From contig JBFMEF010000128.1 of the NCBI GenBank assembly GCA_040753495.1, positions 1 to 37,894 of the forward strand: a DNA stretch of 37,894 nt, in the 5' to 3' direction. Positions 25,346 through 33,398 of this stretch are shown here, in pieces. The notes below the pieces were generated by a model. That model ran no database searches. It was not told where the DNA came from and was given only the letters and a program-made list of their open reading frames with translations. A program made the position numbers and the translations under genes. Each line of letters opens with the position of its first letter. Position 1 is the stretch's first letter. Source of the DNA: Candidatus Zixiibacteriota bacterium. GTDB taxonomy: Bacteria > Zixibacteria > MSB-5A5 > GN15 > PGXB01.

Positions 25346-26641
25346 TTATCCGAAAAGCCTGCCATAAATTATGCCGCTTATTGTCGCCATAATTATTACC
25401 AGCGAGACATAAACCACAGTCTTTTTGGTGCCTATGATAGAGCGAATCACCAGCATACTGGGAAGCGACAATGCCGGGCCGGCTAAAAGAAGCGCCAAAG
25501 CGGGTCCTTTTCCCATGCCGCTTCCCAGTAGCCCCTGAAGTATCGGCACCTCGGTCAGGGTGGCAAAATACATGAAAGCGCCAACCACTGAAGCAAATAG
25601 ATTCGCCCAAAGAGAATTCCCACCGACCAGCGAGACTATCCAGGACGATGGAATCAATCCTTCATTTCCGGGACGTCCCAGAAGCGCCCCGGCAATGAGA
25701 ACGCCGAACAGGAGAAGGGGAAGAATCATTTTGGCGTAACCCCAGGTCGAATCAAACCAGTCGCGAGCCTCCCCTCTTGATGTCGATGTGATAAGAGATA
25801 TTCCTATCACGGCGACACCGAAAGGAATCATCGGTTCATTTCGGAAGATTATCGCGAGGATGGCGGTCGGAACACCGACCAGAGCGGTCTTCCACCATTC
25901 CATCTTAAACCAGATGACAAGGACCATTCCCAGACCAATGGCGAATAGAGCCGTAATTACCCACTTGACCGAATAGACCAATTGATAGAATCCAGTAGCC
26001 CCTTCGCCCCAGTTGGCGAAGACCAGAATTCCGACCAGCAGTCCGAAGTAGACGGCATTCTGCCAGAGGGGGCGGCTTCTGGTATCTTGCGGCATTGCCA
26101 TCTGGCCACTTGCCTTCTCCAACTCTTCCTTGCGGAACAGAAAGTGCATGATAAGTCCTATTATGACGCTGAATAGAACCGCCCCGACGGCCCGCGCTAT
26201 CCCCATTTCCAGACCGAGAATGCGGGCTGTTAAGATAATTGCCAGAACATTAATAGCGGGACCGGAATAAAGAAACGCGGTCGCGGGACCGATACCGGCG
26301 CCCATTTTATATATTCCGGCGAAAAGAGGAAGAACCGTGCAGGAGCAGACCGCCAGAATGGTTCCGGAGACTGAGGCAACACCGTAGGAGAGGAATTTGT
26401 TAGCCCGGGCGCCGAGATATTTCATAACGGAAGCCTGACTGATGAAAACCGAAATCGCCCCGGCGATGAAAAATGCCGGTATCAGGCAGAGAAGAACATG
26501 CTCGCGGGCGTACCATTTGACCAGATAGAGCGCTTCTTTGATAGCGTTATCGAACCGGAGGTTTCCCACCGGGAGATAGAACGCCGCCAAAAATATGGCG
26601 ACAATCAACGCCAGCGGTTTCCATTCGTTTTTCCATTCCAT
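25346..26641 (-). CDS. arsP: ArsP/DUF318-type permease
   Basis: 431 residues, with about ten membrane helices in two homologous halves. The signature C-S-C-T-V-L-P-L-F-A-G is followed by a helix with S-G-P-A-I-N. The second half repeats it in degenerate form (T-L-T-E-V-P-I-L-Q-G, A-G-P-A-L-S-L-P). A charged loop (about 170-190) separates the halves. ArsP proteins export trivalent organoarsenicals such as methylarsenite and roxarsone derivatives. The broader DUF318 family includes permeases of other soft metals. The gene starts 14 bases after arsR, so it is under ArsR control. The specific substrate is not provable from sequence. Confidence 0.8.
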   Translation of the reverse strand: MEWKNEWKPLALIVAIFLAAFYLPVGNLRFDNAIKEALYLVKWYAREHVLLCLIPAFFIAGAISVFISQASVMKYLGARANKFLSYGVASVSGTILAVCSCTVLPLFAGIYKMGAGIGPATAFLYSGPAINVLAIILTARILGLEMGIARAVGAVLFSVIIGLIMHFLFRKEELEKASGQMAMPQDTRSRPLWQNAVYFGLLVGILVFANWGEGATGFYQLVYSVKWVITALFAIGLGMVLVIWFKMEWWKTALVGVPTAILAIIFRNEPMIPFGVAVIGISLITSTSRGEARDWFDSTWGYAKMILPLLLFGVLIAGALLGRPGNEGLIPSSWIVSLVGGNSLWANLFASVVGAFMYFATLTEVPILQGLLGSGMGKGPALALLLAGPALSLPSMLVIRSIIGTKKTVVYVSLVIIMATISGIIYGRLFG

Positions 26642-26655
26642 AGATAAGTACCGCG

Positions 26656-26982
26656 CTAACGAATCTTTATGACCTGAAGATGTTCATCGGCGGTGGTGCG
26701 AAGCACCTGCTCCACGCAGCCGAAAAAGTTCAGTATGCAGGGGACCTTGAGATAATAGAAAACCTGCGCGCCGCGACGCTCATCGCGGACAATACCGGCA
26801 TTTCGCAATACCGCCAGATGCTTGGAGATGGTGGAAACGTCATCGCCGACCATCTCCGTCAATTCATTCACCGACCGCTCTTTTTTCGAGAGCTGGTCAA
26901 CTATAAAAAGCCGGGTGGGGTGAGACATTGCCTTGATTATCGCCGCCCGCGCCTCATATTTTGCCAGGGTTTTGGTATCCAT
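26656..26982 (-). CDS. arsR: ArsR/SmtB-family metalloregulator
   Basis: 108 residues after AAGGAATATAAA. Winged helix-turn-helix with recognition helix V-S-T-I-S-K-H-L-A-V-L-R and wing R-R-G-A-Q-V-F-Y-Y. It lacks the CVC motif that binds arsenite in the E. coli R773 ArsR. Its only cysteines are Cys82 and Cys89 (V-P-C-I-L-N-F-F-G-C) at the end of the fold, so metalloid binding probably uses a C-terminal site. It is the first gene of the arsenic block and should repress it from the operator at 26996-27013 or nearby. Confidence 0.93.
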   Translation of the reverse strand: MDTKTLAKYEARAAIIKAMSHPTRLFIVDQLSKKERSVNELTEMVGDDVSTISKHLAVLRNAGIVRDERRGAQVFYYLKVPCILNFFGCVEQVLRTTADEHLQVIKIR

Positions 26983-26995
26983 TTTATATTCCTTG

Positions 26996-27013
26996 TTTGG
27001 TCATTTTGCCAAA
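26996..27013. promoter_or_regulatory. Candidate ArsR operator
   Basis: Inverted repeat TTTGG (26996-27000) and CCAAA (27009-27013) with an 8-base spacer, lying between the predicted transcription start (about 27015) and the arsR ribosome binding site. An additional direct TTGGCAA repeat overlaps it on the minus strand. The position would block transcription initiation or clearance. Confidence 0.45.
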
Positions 27014-27021
27014 TTGCCAAT

Positions 27022-27050
27022 ATTATAAGTGGTGACCGGAAAATTGTCAA
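27022..27050 (-). promoter_or_regulatory. Consensus sigma70 promoter of the arsenic operon
   Basis: On the minus strand, TTGACA (27045-27050) and TATAAT (27022-27027) are separated by exactly 17 bases, a perfect consensus. The start site would be near 27015, giving a leader of about 33 bases to the arsR ATG. Such strength implies the operon is normally held off by repression. Confidence 0.9.
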
Positions 27051-27171
27051 GAAGCAATTTAGAATAATTCTTAAAACCAAGCACGAAAGAAGCTTGCCAA
27101 GAATCTGCCTCTGACATATGGGAGTTGAAAAAAGAGCGAAGGGCGGAGTCGCGGATATGAAGTGGAGACGA

Positions 27172-30100
27172 TTACGTCTCCACCTCAGTCTTTTTGCCGA
27201 ATGTCAAATATAGCGCCGGAAGCACCAGCAAGGTCAGGGCGGTGGATGTCAAAATGCCGCCGATGACAACGGTCGCCAGAGGGCGCTGCACTTCGGCGCC
27301 GACTCCGGTGGAGATTGCCATCGGGATAAACCCAAAGGCGGCAACCAGAGCGGTCATCAGGACGGGCCGCAGACGGGTCAACGCGCTCTGACGAATGGCG
27401 CTGAGAATCTCCTCGCCATCGGAGCGGAACCGCTTGATAGTCGAAACCAGCACCAGACCGTTAAGAACGGCGATACCCGAAAGAGCGATGAAGCCAACGC
27501 CGGCGGAGATGGAAAACGGCATCCCCCGCAGCCAAAGGCTCAAGACTCCACCCAATGCCGCCAGCGGCACGCCGGAGAATATCAGCGCCGCATCGCGCGC
27601 CGATTTATATGTCCAATATAGTAAACCGAATATCAATAAAAGAGCAATCGGCACGACTATCATCAAACGCGTCCTTGCCCGCTCCAGATTCTCGAACTGC
27701 CCCCCCAGTCGGACAAAATATCCCTGCGGCAAAGTTATCTCCTCGCGCAACCGTTCCCGTAATTCCGAAACAAAGGAGCCAATATCCCGACCTCGAACGT
27801 TACATTGCACCACTATCCGCCGCTTGCTCCATTCGCGAGTTATCGTTCCGGGACCTTCATCCAGGCTGACTTCTGTCACCCGGTCAAGGCCGACAAGGCT
27901 GCCGGCGCCGGAGCGGAGGACAACTTTCTTAATATCCTCGACTCCTTGAAATCGGGAGGTGTCGGTCCGGACGACAATCTCGAATCGTTTCTGTCCTTCA
28001 AAGAGGTCGCCGACCGTGATTCCCCCGATTGCTTCAATAGCGGTCAGGACCTCATCAGCAGTCAACCCGAATCTGGCGAGTCGCTGACGGTCAACCTCGA
28101 GCCGAAGCTGCGGCTGACCGGTCAACTGCTCAATGGAGACATCAGCGCTTCCCGAGATGGTCTCCACCAGGGCGGCTATCTCTTCCGCTTTTTCCTCGAG
28201 AATCAACAAGGAATCACCGAAAAGCTTTATCCCGATATCGGAGCGGATACCGGCAATCATCTCGTTGACCCGCATCTCAATCGGCTGCGTGAAAATCCGA
28301 TTCTGACCCGGCAGGTCGGACAACTCTTTATCGATAGCGGCGACCAATTCTTCCTGAGTTTTCGCCTTTTTCCAATTTTCTCGCGGTTGGAGCGCCATGA
28401 ACATATCGGAAAGTTCCAGCCCCATCGGGTCGGTCGAAAGTTCGGCCGTACCGGTGCGGGTCCAGATATGCTTAATTTCATCGGGGAATTTGTCCAGAAG
28501 TTCTCTTTCGATGCGGCTGTTAAAGGCAACTGATTCTTCCAGAGAAATTCCGGCGAGCCGAACAAGATTAATGACAATTGTCCCTTCACCGAGGCGCGGG
28601 ACGAATTCAGCGCCAAGGCGGGTAAAAATCAGCAGTCCGACAATAATAAAGCCGGCGGCGCCAAGCAGAATTTTCTTGCTGTGACGAAGAGCCATATCGA
28701 GGAGGGGGGAATAAAGCTGTTTAAGCCAGCGAAGGAAGAAAGGTTCCTCGGTTTGGCGGGTTTTTTTCAGAAGAACGCCAATCAGCGCCGGAAGAACGGT
28801 AAAGGAAAGCAGAAGCGAGCCGCTCAAGACAAAGACTACTGTCAGCGCCATCGGGCGAAACAGTTTCCCCTCGATTCCCTGCAGGGTAAGAATCGGCAGA
28901 TAGACAGTAATGATTATCAATTCCCCAAAAAGCGTCGGTTTGCGGACTTCGAGGATGGCATCACGAATTACTTGCAGGCGATTGGAGGATTCCCCGCTCT
29001 GGGACAGCCGCCGCACCGAGTTTTCCACCTGGATTACGGCATTATCGACCGCCAGCCCAAAATCAATTGCCCCCAGGCTCATCAGGCTTCCGGCAATACC
29101 GGCGCGGGACATCATATCAAATGCAAAAAGCATGGAAAGCGGAATGGCTGATGCCACAATCAGACCGGCGCGAAGATTCCCTAAAAAGATAAAGAGAACC
29201 GCAATCACCAGAAGAGCGCCGTACGTCAGATTATGCTCAACCGTGCTCAGGACATGCTTGACCAGTTCCGTTCTCTCATAAACCGGGATGACATCAATAC
29301 CGGCCGGAAGGGTTGTCCTGGATTCCTCGAGACGTTGCGCCAGTTGCCGGGTGATATTGGCCGGATTCTCGCCGGTTATCATAAAGCCCAGCCCCAGGAC
29401 GGCCTCCCCTTTTCCATTAAGAGTGGTTGCCCCCAACCGGATTTCATGCCCCACCGCCACTTCCGCAACGTTCTTTACGGTTATAGGGATTCCCTTGCGG
29501 CTTGCCAGAACGACGTTTTCGATATCGGCGATATCTTCAGCAACGCCGATACCGCGAATCAGAGTCATCTCACCGCCCCGGGAGACCTGCCCGCCCGGGA
29601 CATTGCGCATCTCTTCTTGAATGGTCGCAACAACAGCATCAACCGTCAACGAATACTGCGCCAGCCGGGAGGGCTCGATTATGACCAGATATTGCTTCTC
29701 AAAACCGCCCCAGCTGTTAATTTCGGCGACACCGGGGACCGATAACAGCTGCGGCTTGATATTCCAATCCTGAGCGGTGCGCGCCGCAGTGATGTCGTCT
29801 GATTTGCTGACAACTATATAGTGAAAGATTTCGCCCAGGCCGGTCGAAACCGGGCTGAGTTGCGGGGCGCTGACTCCATCGGGCAAGTCCACCGCGATCA
29901 GGCGTTCACTTACCTGCTGGCGAGCCAGATAGAGGTCAACGCCATCTTGAAAAATCGTAGTCACCTGGCAGAGCCCATACTTGGTGACAGAGCGGACCTC
30001 TTCCATCCCGGAAAGACCGGTCAATGCCTGCTCGATAGGGAAGGTGACCAGCCGTTCAATATCTTCGGGAGCCCATCCCGGCGCGGCAACGTTTACCTGC

Positions 30101-30240
30101 ACCAGAACCGGAGTGGTGTCGGGGAAGGCGTCGAACGGAAGACTCCAGAGAGCCACCAGCCCTATGAGGCAGAGCAGCCCGGCCAAGGCAAGGACGGCAT
30201 AGCGGTACCGAAGAACGAATTCGACAATATATGAAAGCAT
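27172..30240 (-). CDS. czcA: CzcA-type heavy-metal RND efflux pump
   Basis: 1022 residues from ATG 30240. A TTG at 30252 overlaps the upstream stop and adds four residues. The domain plan is typical RND: one N-terminal helix, porter domain, helices 2-7, second porter, helices 8-12. Helix 4 carries Asp393, Asp399 and Glu406 in D-F-G-L-A-V-D-N-A-V-I-Q-V-E-N. This is the proton-relay pattern of the divalent-cation (CzcA/ZneA) group, not the CusA copper/silver one. It exports Zn, Co, Cd or Ni from the periplasm when coupled to an adaptor and outer-membrane factor. It lies 8 bases after the adaptor gene. Confidence 0.9.
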   Translation of the reverse strand: MLSYIVEFVLRYRYAVLALAGLLCLIGLVALWSLPFDAFPDTTPVLVQVNVAAPGWAPEDIERLVTFPIEQALTGLSGMEEVRSVTKYGLCQVTTIFQDGVDLYLARQQVSERLIAVDLPDGVSAPQLSPVSTGLGEIFHYIVVSKSDDITAARTAQDWNIKPQLLSVPGVAEINSWGGFEKQYLVIIEPSRLAQYSLTVDAVVATIQEEMRNVPGGQVSRGGEMTLIRGIGVAEDIADIENVVLASRKGIPITVKNVAEVAVGHEIRLGATTLNGKGEAVLGLGFMITGENPANITRQLAQRLEESRTTLPAGIDVIPVYERTELVKHVLSTVEHNLTYGALLVIAVLFIFLGNLRAGLIVASAIPLSMLFAFDMMSRAGIAGSLMSLGAIDFGLAVDNAVIQVENSVRRLSQSGESSNRLQVIRDAILEVRKPTLFGELIIITVYLPILTLQGIEGKLFRPMALTVVFVLSGSLLLSFTVLPALIGVLLKKTRQTEEPFFLRWLKQLYSPLLDMALRHSKKILLGAAGFIIVGLLIFTRLGAEFVPRLGEGTIVINLVRLAGISLEESVAFNSRIERELLDKFPDEIKHIWTRTGTAELSTDPMGLELSDMFMALQPRENWKKAKTQEELVAAIDKELSDLPGQNRIFTQPIEMRVNEMIAGIRSDIGIKLFGDSLLILEEKAEEIAALVETISGSADVSIEQLTGQPQLRLEVDRQRLARFGLTADEVLTAIEAIGGITVGDLFEGQKRFEIVVRTDTSRFQGVEDIKKVVLRSGAGSLVGLDRVTEVSLDEGPGTITREWSKRRIVVQCNVRGRDIGSFVSELRERLREEITLPQGYFVRLGGQFENLERARTRLMIVVPIALLLIFGLLYWTYKSARDAALIFSGVPLAALGGVLSLWLRGMPFSISAGVGFIALSGIAVLNGLVLVSTIKRFRSDGEEILSAIRQSALTRLRPVLMTALVAAFGFIPMAISTGVGAEVQRPLATVVIGGILTSTALTLLVLPALYLTFGKKTEVET

Positions 30241-30248
30241 AGGGCGTC

Positions 30249-31742
30249 TCAACTGGTCGGCTCAAGGCCGCAGCAACCGGCGCCAATGCTTGATTTCTTC
30301 AATTCGGTTTTCAACAGAAACGCCCCGTCAACCACCACCTCATCCCCCGGCTCAACCCCGCCGCTCAACTGATAAAAGGGACCTTCCGCTTCCATCGGAT
30401 TCACTTTCCGCGGACGATAGCGGTCAACCGCCTCCTTGACAAAAACGACATTGCAGCACCCTTCCCATTGCACGGCATCTTTCGGCACTAGGACTACATT
30501 CTCCTCGCCGGCTTGAATTATCGATGCCGTGCCAAATTCGCCGGCGCGAAGAGGCATATCCGCATCTTTTACCCGGGCACGCACCTTGCCGGTTCGGGTT
30601 TCCGGGTCAAGATAGTTCGAGACCCAGATAATCCGGGCGCCGACATGTTTTATGCCCCGTCCATCAGAAGAAAAAGTTAAATCCTGTCCGACCCGCACCG
30701 TTCGCAACTGCTCTTCGGTGAGACGGGCTTCAATCCAGACCGCGGACGGGTTCGCCAGCAGCGCAAAGGGTCGTCCCGGCTCCACCAGGTCGCCATGCTG
30801 GGCGATGCGCTCCACCATTATTCCTGATGATGGCGCCCGCAAAGCAAACTGATTCGAAATCGCTTCGCTTCCGGTCAAATTGTCGATATCGTCATCGGCG
30901 ATTCCCGCTGCCAGCAGCAAGCCGCGCGCCGCCAAGTATTCCGACCGCACTTTCTCAAATTCCGCCTGAGCCCGCTCAAACTCGCCATCGCTGATAAGAG
31001 CGCGCAACTTCAATTCTTCAAAGCGGCCAAACTCTTTCGCTTCCGCTTCCAGAGCCGCTCTCCTGCTAAGATATTCCCCCTGCAGAAAAGCGATTTCGGG
31101 AGAGCTGAGAAGCGCCAGAATCTGTCCCGCCGAGACGATATCGCCCGGGGAGACCATCCAGCGCGTTACCGTGGCTGGAACCGTGGTTGTAATCACCCGC
31201 GATTCGGTTTCGTCAAAGACAACCTCCGCAGGCGCTTCAAAGGCGATTACTCGCTTCGTCTCGCGAACTGTCTGGACTGTCAAGCCGGCCCTCTCCGCTG
31301 TCTCGGCGGTGGCAAACTGGATAATGGCATCGTTGGTGGCGCAGATATCCCGATTGGGGCGGAAGAAAAGAGAGATTGTGATATCGTCTCTTCTCTGGCT
31401 TCGAAGTTCGGCTTGAAGCGCCAGTTCCTGCGGAAATTGCAGGCGCGGATTACAGAGCCGGCACTGTGATTCGGGCAAGTCGTGCTCCACGCACCAGTCG
31501 CCATTGGCTTTAAATTGCTCGATTAAGGCAGGATTACAGCGGGTACATCCCGATTCCGGCACGGCGTGTTCCCGGCACCAATCAAGGGTTCCGGATTCGA
31601 CCGGGAAATTCAAGCTGTCCGTCACCGTGGCGTGGCTGCTATGGTCGTGAGGTTCTTCTTTCTTTAAGGCAAAACTCAGAATCACCGCGATTAACGCTAC
31701 CCCGGCAACGGAAAGAAACATATTTCTAAAATTGGTTTTCAA
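30249..31742 (-). CDS. czcB: RND adaptor (membrane-fusion) protein with Cys/His-rich N-terminus
   Basis: 497 residues from TTG 31742, fixed by AGGAGG seven bases upstream. The N-terminal hydrophobic segment (about 8-26) is a signal or membrane anchor. Residues about 55-71 and 83-99 are two copies of W-C-x-E-H-x-x-P-E-S-x-C-x-x-C-N-P, a likely metal-binding module of two small fingers. A typical HlyD/CzcB body follows: barrel-sandwich halves around a coiled coil rich in Ala, Glu and Arg (about 230-300), then beta domains. It bridges the CzcA-like pump to an outer-membrane channel. The Cys/His repeats may hand metal to the pump. Confidence 0.88.
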   Translation of the reverse strand: MKTNFRNMFLSVAGVALIAVILSFALKKEEPHDHSSHATVTDSLNFPVESGTLDWCREHAVPESGCTRCNPALIEQFKANGDWCVEHDLPESQCRLCNPRLQFPQELALQAELRSQRRDDITISLFFRPNRDICATNDAIIQFATAETAERAGLTVQTVRETKRVIAFEAPAEVVFDETESRVITTTVPATVTRWMVSPGDIVSAGQILALLSSPEIAFLQGEYLSRRAALEAEAKEFGRFEELKLRALISDGEFERAQAEFEKVRSEYLAARGLLLAAGIADDDIDNLTGSEAISNQFALRAPSSGIMVERIAQHGDLVEPGRPFALLANPSAVWIEARLTEEQLRTVRVGQDLTFSSDGRGIKHVGARIIWVSNYLDPETRTGKVRARVKDADMPLRAGEFGTASIIQAGEENVVLVPKDAVQWEGCCNVVFVKEAVDRYRPRKVNPMEAEGPFYQLSGGVEPGDEVVVDGAFLLKTELKKSSIGAGCCGLEPTS

Positions 31743-31871
31743 TTTAACTCCTCCTCATACAAAGGATGCCAAAAATGTTCCGCAAAAGTCTCCTGATAGA
31801 ATCAGGAAGCAATCGCCTCGGGGAAAAATATCTCTGGAAAATGCCGCAACTAAGGGCGGCGCAATGATGAA

Positions 31872-32189
31872 TTAAAGAAGGTTCTGAGGGGGATGGAACA
31901 CCGAGCTGTACCATTCCTGACGGCACTTGGAAAATGCTTCTAAGGAAGTCCAGGAATGAAGCGCCGGCAACGCCGTTATTGACGTCACATTCGATTCAAT
32001 CATCGTCAGCACTGGCGGGCAGCTGACACAACCGCACCCGGGCAGACATTCCCCCTGACAGCAGTCATGGCAGTCATCACTGGCCATTTCCGACATCCCT
32101 GCAGTAAACAGAGTCAAAGAAAGAAGGAATAGAACCATCAGAAGAACCCGCCTGGGGCGTTCTATTATTTGCTGATGAGACAATTTCAT
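31872..32189 (-). CDS. Small exported Cys-rich protein of the RND operon
   Basis: 105 residues from ATG 32189 (TTG six bases upstream is in frame). A hydrophobic signal (about 15-34) precedes a cluster of cysteines (D-D-C-H-D-C-C-Q-G-E-C-L-P-G-C-G-C-V-S-C) that looks like a metal-binding knot. The rest is polar, with a final F-H-P-P-Q-N-L-L. Small proteins with Cys clusters and H-P-P ends accompany many metal RND operons. The Cys density suggests a periplasmic metal buffer or sensor. No clear ribosome binding site is present. It is the first gene behind the promoter at 32244-32272. Confidence 0.75.
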   Translation of the reverse strand: MKLSHQQIIERPRRVLLMVLFLLSLTLFTAGMSEMASDDCHDCCQGECLPGCGCVSCPPVLTMIESNVTSITALPALHSWTSLEAFSKCRQEWYSSVFHPPQNLL

Positions 32190-32243
32190 GGTCAATCGGC
32201 TAACCGGTCATTATAAAGTGGAACAGTCTAATCTATTATACGA

Positions 32244-32272
32244 ATTATAACACTATTTGTCGTCTTTTTCAA
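32244..32272 (-). promoter_or_regulatory. Sigma70 promoter of the metal RND operon
   Basis: On the minus strand, TTGAAA (32267-32272), a 17-base spacer and TATAAT (32244-32249). The downstream TTATA-ATTCG-TATAA inverted repeat around 32233-32249 overlaps the -10 and is a candidate operator for a metal-responsive repressor. Leader to ATG 32189 is about 50 bases. Confidence 0.8.
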
Positions 32273-32356
32273 GCAATAAATTAGCCGTTTCCGGGAAGTT
32301 TCACGGGGGCCAGTTTGATATTGTAATATATTTGGGGATAATCGCTTAACTGAAAC

Positions 32357-32408
32357 GGCGGCGGCTTCTAAACCCTCGATAAGGGATTAAACTTGCTCAG
32401 CCGCCGCC
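32357..32408. other. Long two-tier hairpin, likely terminator or structured RNA
   Basis: GGCGGCGGC (32357-32365) pairs with GCCGCCGCC (32400-32408), and inside it TAAACCCT (32369-32376) pairs with AGGGATTA (32382-32389-ish) with one A-A mismatch around CGATA. It lies about 33 bases after the stop of the 32441 gene on the minus strand. No good T-tract follows on either strand, so Rho-independent termination is uncertain; it may protect the 3' end or be an unknown structured element. Confidence 0.5.
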
Positions 32409-32440
32409 CTGAAAATGGTAATTACCGCGTCTTCAATAAA

Positions 32441-32665
32441 TCATTTAGCTCCGGAGCGCAGCGATTCTCGTATTTGCCGCAATAAAAGCGCCATAACAAA
32501 GATTATCAGGATCGCCGAAAATTCGAGGAGCCGTCCCGGCTGATATGGCAACCAGGAAAACTTATAACCAAAGATATTCAATACCCAATCGAAGATGGCA
32601 ATGATAAAAAGGAGCGATGCCGCGATAAAGAAGAGACGCGACAGGAAACTTGAGAACTTGTCCAT
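32441..32665 (-). CDS. Small two-helix membrane protein
   Basis: 74 residues from ATG 32665, with GGAGG eight bases upstream. A TTG 15 bases earlier contains that site. Two hydrophobic helices (about 8-31 and 43-62) are separated by a short aromatic Y-K-F-S-W-L-P-Y-Q-P-G-R loop, and a basic C-terminus R-Q-I-R-E-S-L-R-S-G-A-K lies in the cytoplasm. No family is recognised. It follows the lipoprotein gene with a 15-base gap and is probably co-transcribed with it, the two forming a small envelope operon. Confidence 0.75.
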   Translation of the reverse strand: MDKFSSFLSRLFFIAASLLFIIAIFDWVLNIFGYKFSWLPYQPGRLLEFSAILIIFVMALLLRQIRESLRSGAK

Positions 32666-32680
32666 ACCTTTTACCTCCAA

Positions 32681-32965
32681 TCAGAGTCCGGCTCTGGGAA
32701 TAGTTATAACATCAGGATGCATCTGTTTTGAAACCCATTTAACCCGCACCATACGAACAGTTCCGGCATCATCCTGGAACCACAATTGCGCCCAGCCGGG
32801 GTACTGCTCGGTGCTGGTCACCCCGCGGAGCGAGCCGTATTCAATCGGGACATTGCCAAGCGGCACCAGGCCGCTCATTTCCAGGTCAGGATTGGCTTTT
32901 TCGCAGCCGGTCAGCGCCAGAAGGGTCACCACGACGAGCAAAAGCATCGCAGAAGAACCTTTCAT
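32681..32965 (-). CDS. Small lipoprotein
   Basis: 94 residues from ATG 32965, preceded by GGAGG and CTT. The N-terminal hydrophobic stretch ends in a lipobox L-T-G-C at about 18-21, so the mature protein starts at Cys21 and is lipid-anchored, followed by E-K-A-N-P-D-L-E. About 70 residues of beta-rich mature domain contain W-A-Q-L-W-F-Q-D-D-A-G-T and V-R-V-K-W-V-S. No known family recognised. It is the first gene of a two-gene unit with the small membrane protein. Confidence 0.85.
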   Translation of the reverse strand: MKGSSAMLLLVVVTLLALTGCEKANPDLEMSGLVPLGNVPIEYGSLRGVTSTEQYPGWAQLWFQDDAGTVRMVRVKWVSKQMHPDVITIPRAGL

Positions 32966-33398
32966 AAGGACCTCCATTTTTTTGAAGAGAAAGGATGATT
33001 TCTTGAGAAAGCGGTCAAATTCGGCTGACGCGGTCCCGCTTAAAAAGAAAAGGACCTTCTCGCCTCCGAACGCCTGGGAATCCGGCTGTCAGATAATAGA
33101 CTTCGTTGCTCGGCGAATACCAGATTATTCAGATGACTTTGCTTACGGCTGTGAACTTGAGCCGCGATTTCTCAACCTACCACCAATAAATACGGTTTCA
33201 AGATTCGGTCAAGGGGAAAAATAATCGCCGCCGGGTCATAACCGGGTATTGACTCTCTCGAGAAAGTTGGACAAAGAATGAAAATCTTTTCAGTCTTTAA
33301 GAATTCACTGCCTCAAAAACGGATGCAAAAATTTTGAAGAGAGATTTATTTATGACCGTTGAGTCAAACCGAGAAATCGTTTATAATGGAGAATAGTT
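32966..33398. other. Intergenic region upstream of ada and of the lipoprotein gene
   Basis: About 430 bases between divergent genes. I see no gene I can support; an open frame continues across it but has no start of its own or recognised motif. It contains a near-perfect 16-base palindrome (33252-33267, ACTCTCTCGAGAAAGT) and the ada promoter at 33359-33387. The remainder shows no repeat, tRNA or riboswitch. Confidence 0.55.
33359..33387 (+). promoter_or_regulatory. Candidate promoter of ada
   Basis: TTGAGT (33359-33364), exactly 17 bases, then TATAAT (33382-33387). Transcription would begin about 33394, only about five bases before the ATG at 33399, leaving the GGAG at 33388-33391 outside the mRNA. 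The match is strong but implies an almost leaderless message. An upstream promoter is the alternative. Confidence 0.6.

Noticed and set aside
32595-33224. 209-residue plus-strand frame across the lipoprotein and intergenic region
   Set aside because: It runs antisense through two supported genes, and the part in the gap has no own start with a binding site and no known motif.
33252-33267. ACTCTCTCGAGAAAGT palindrome as an Ada operator
   Set aside because: It sits about 130 bases upstream of the predicted start and does not resemble the known Ada box; kept only as part of the intergenic description.
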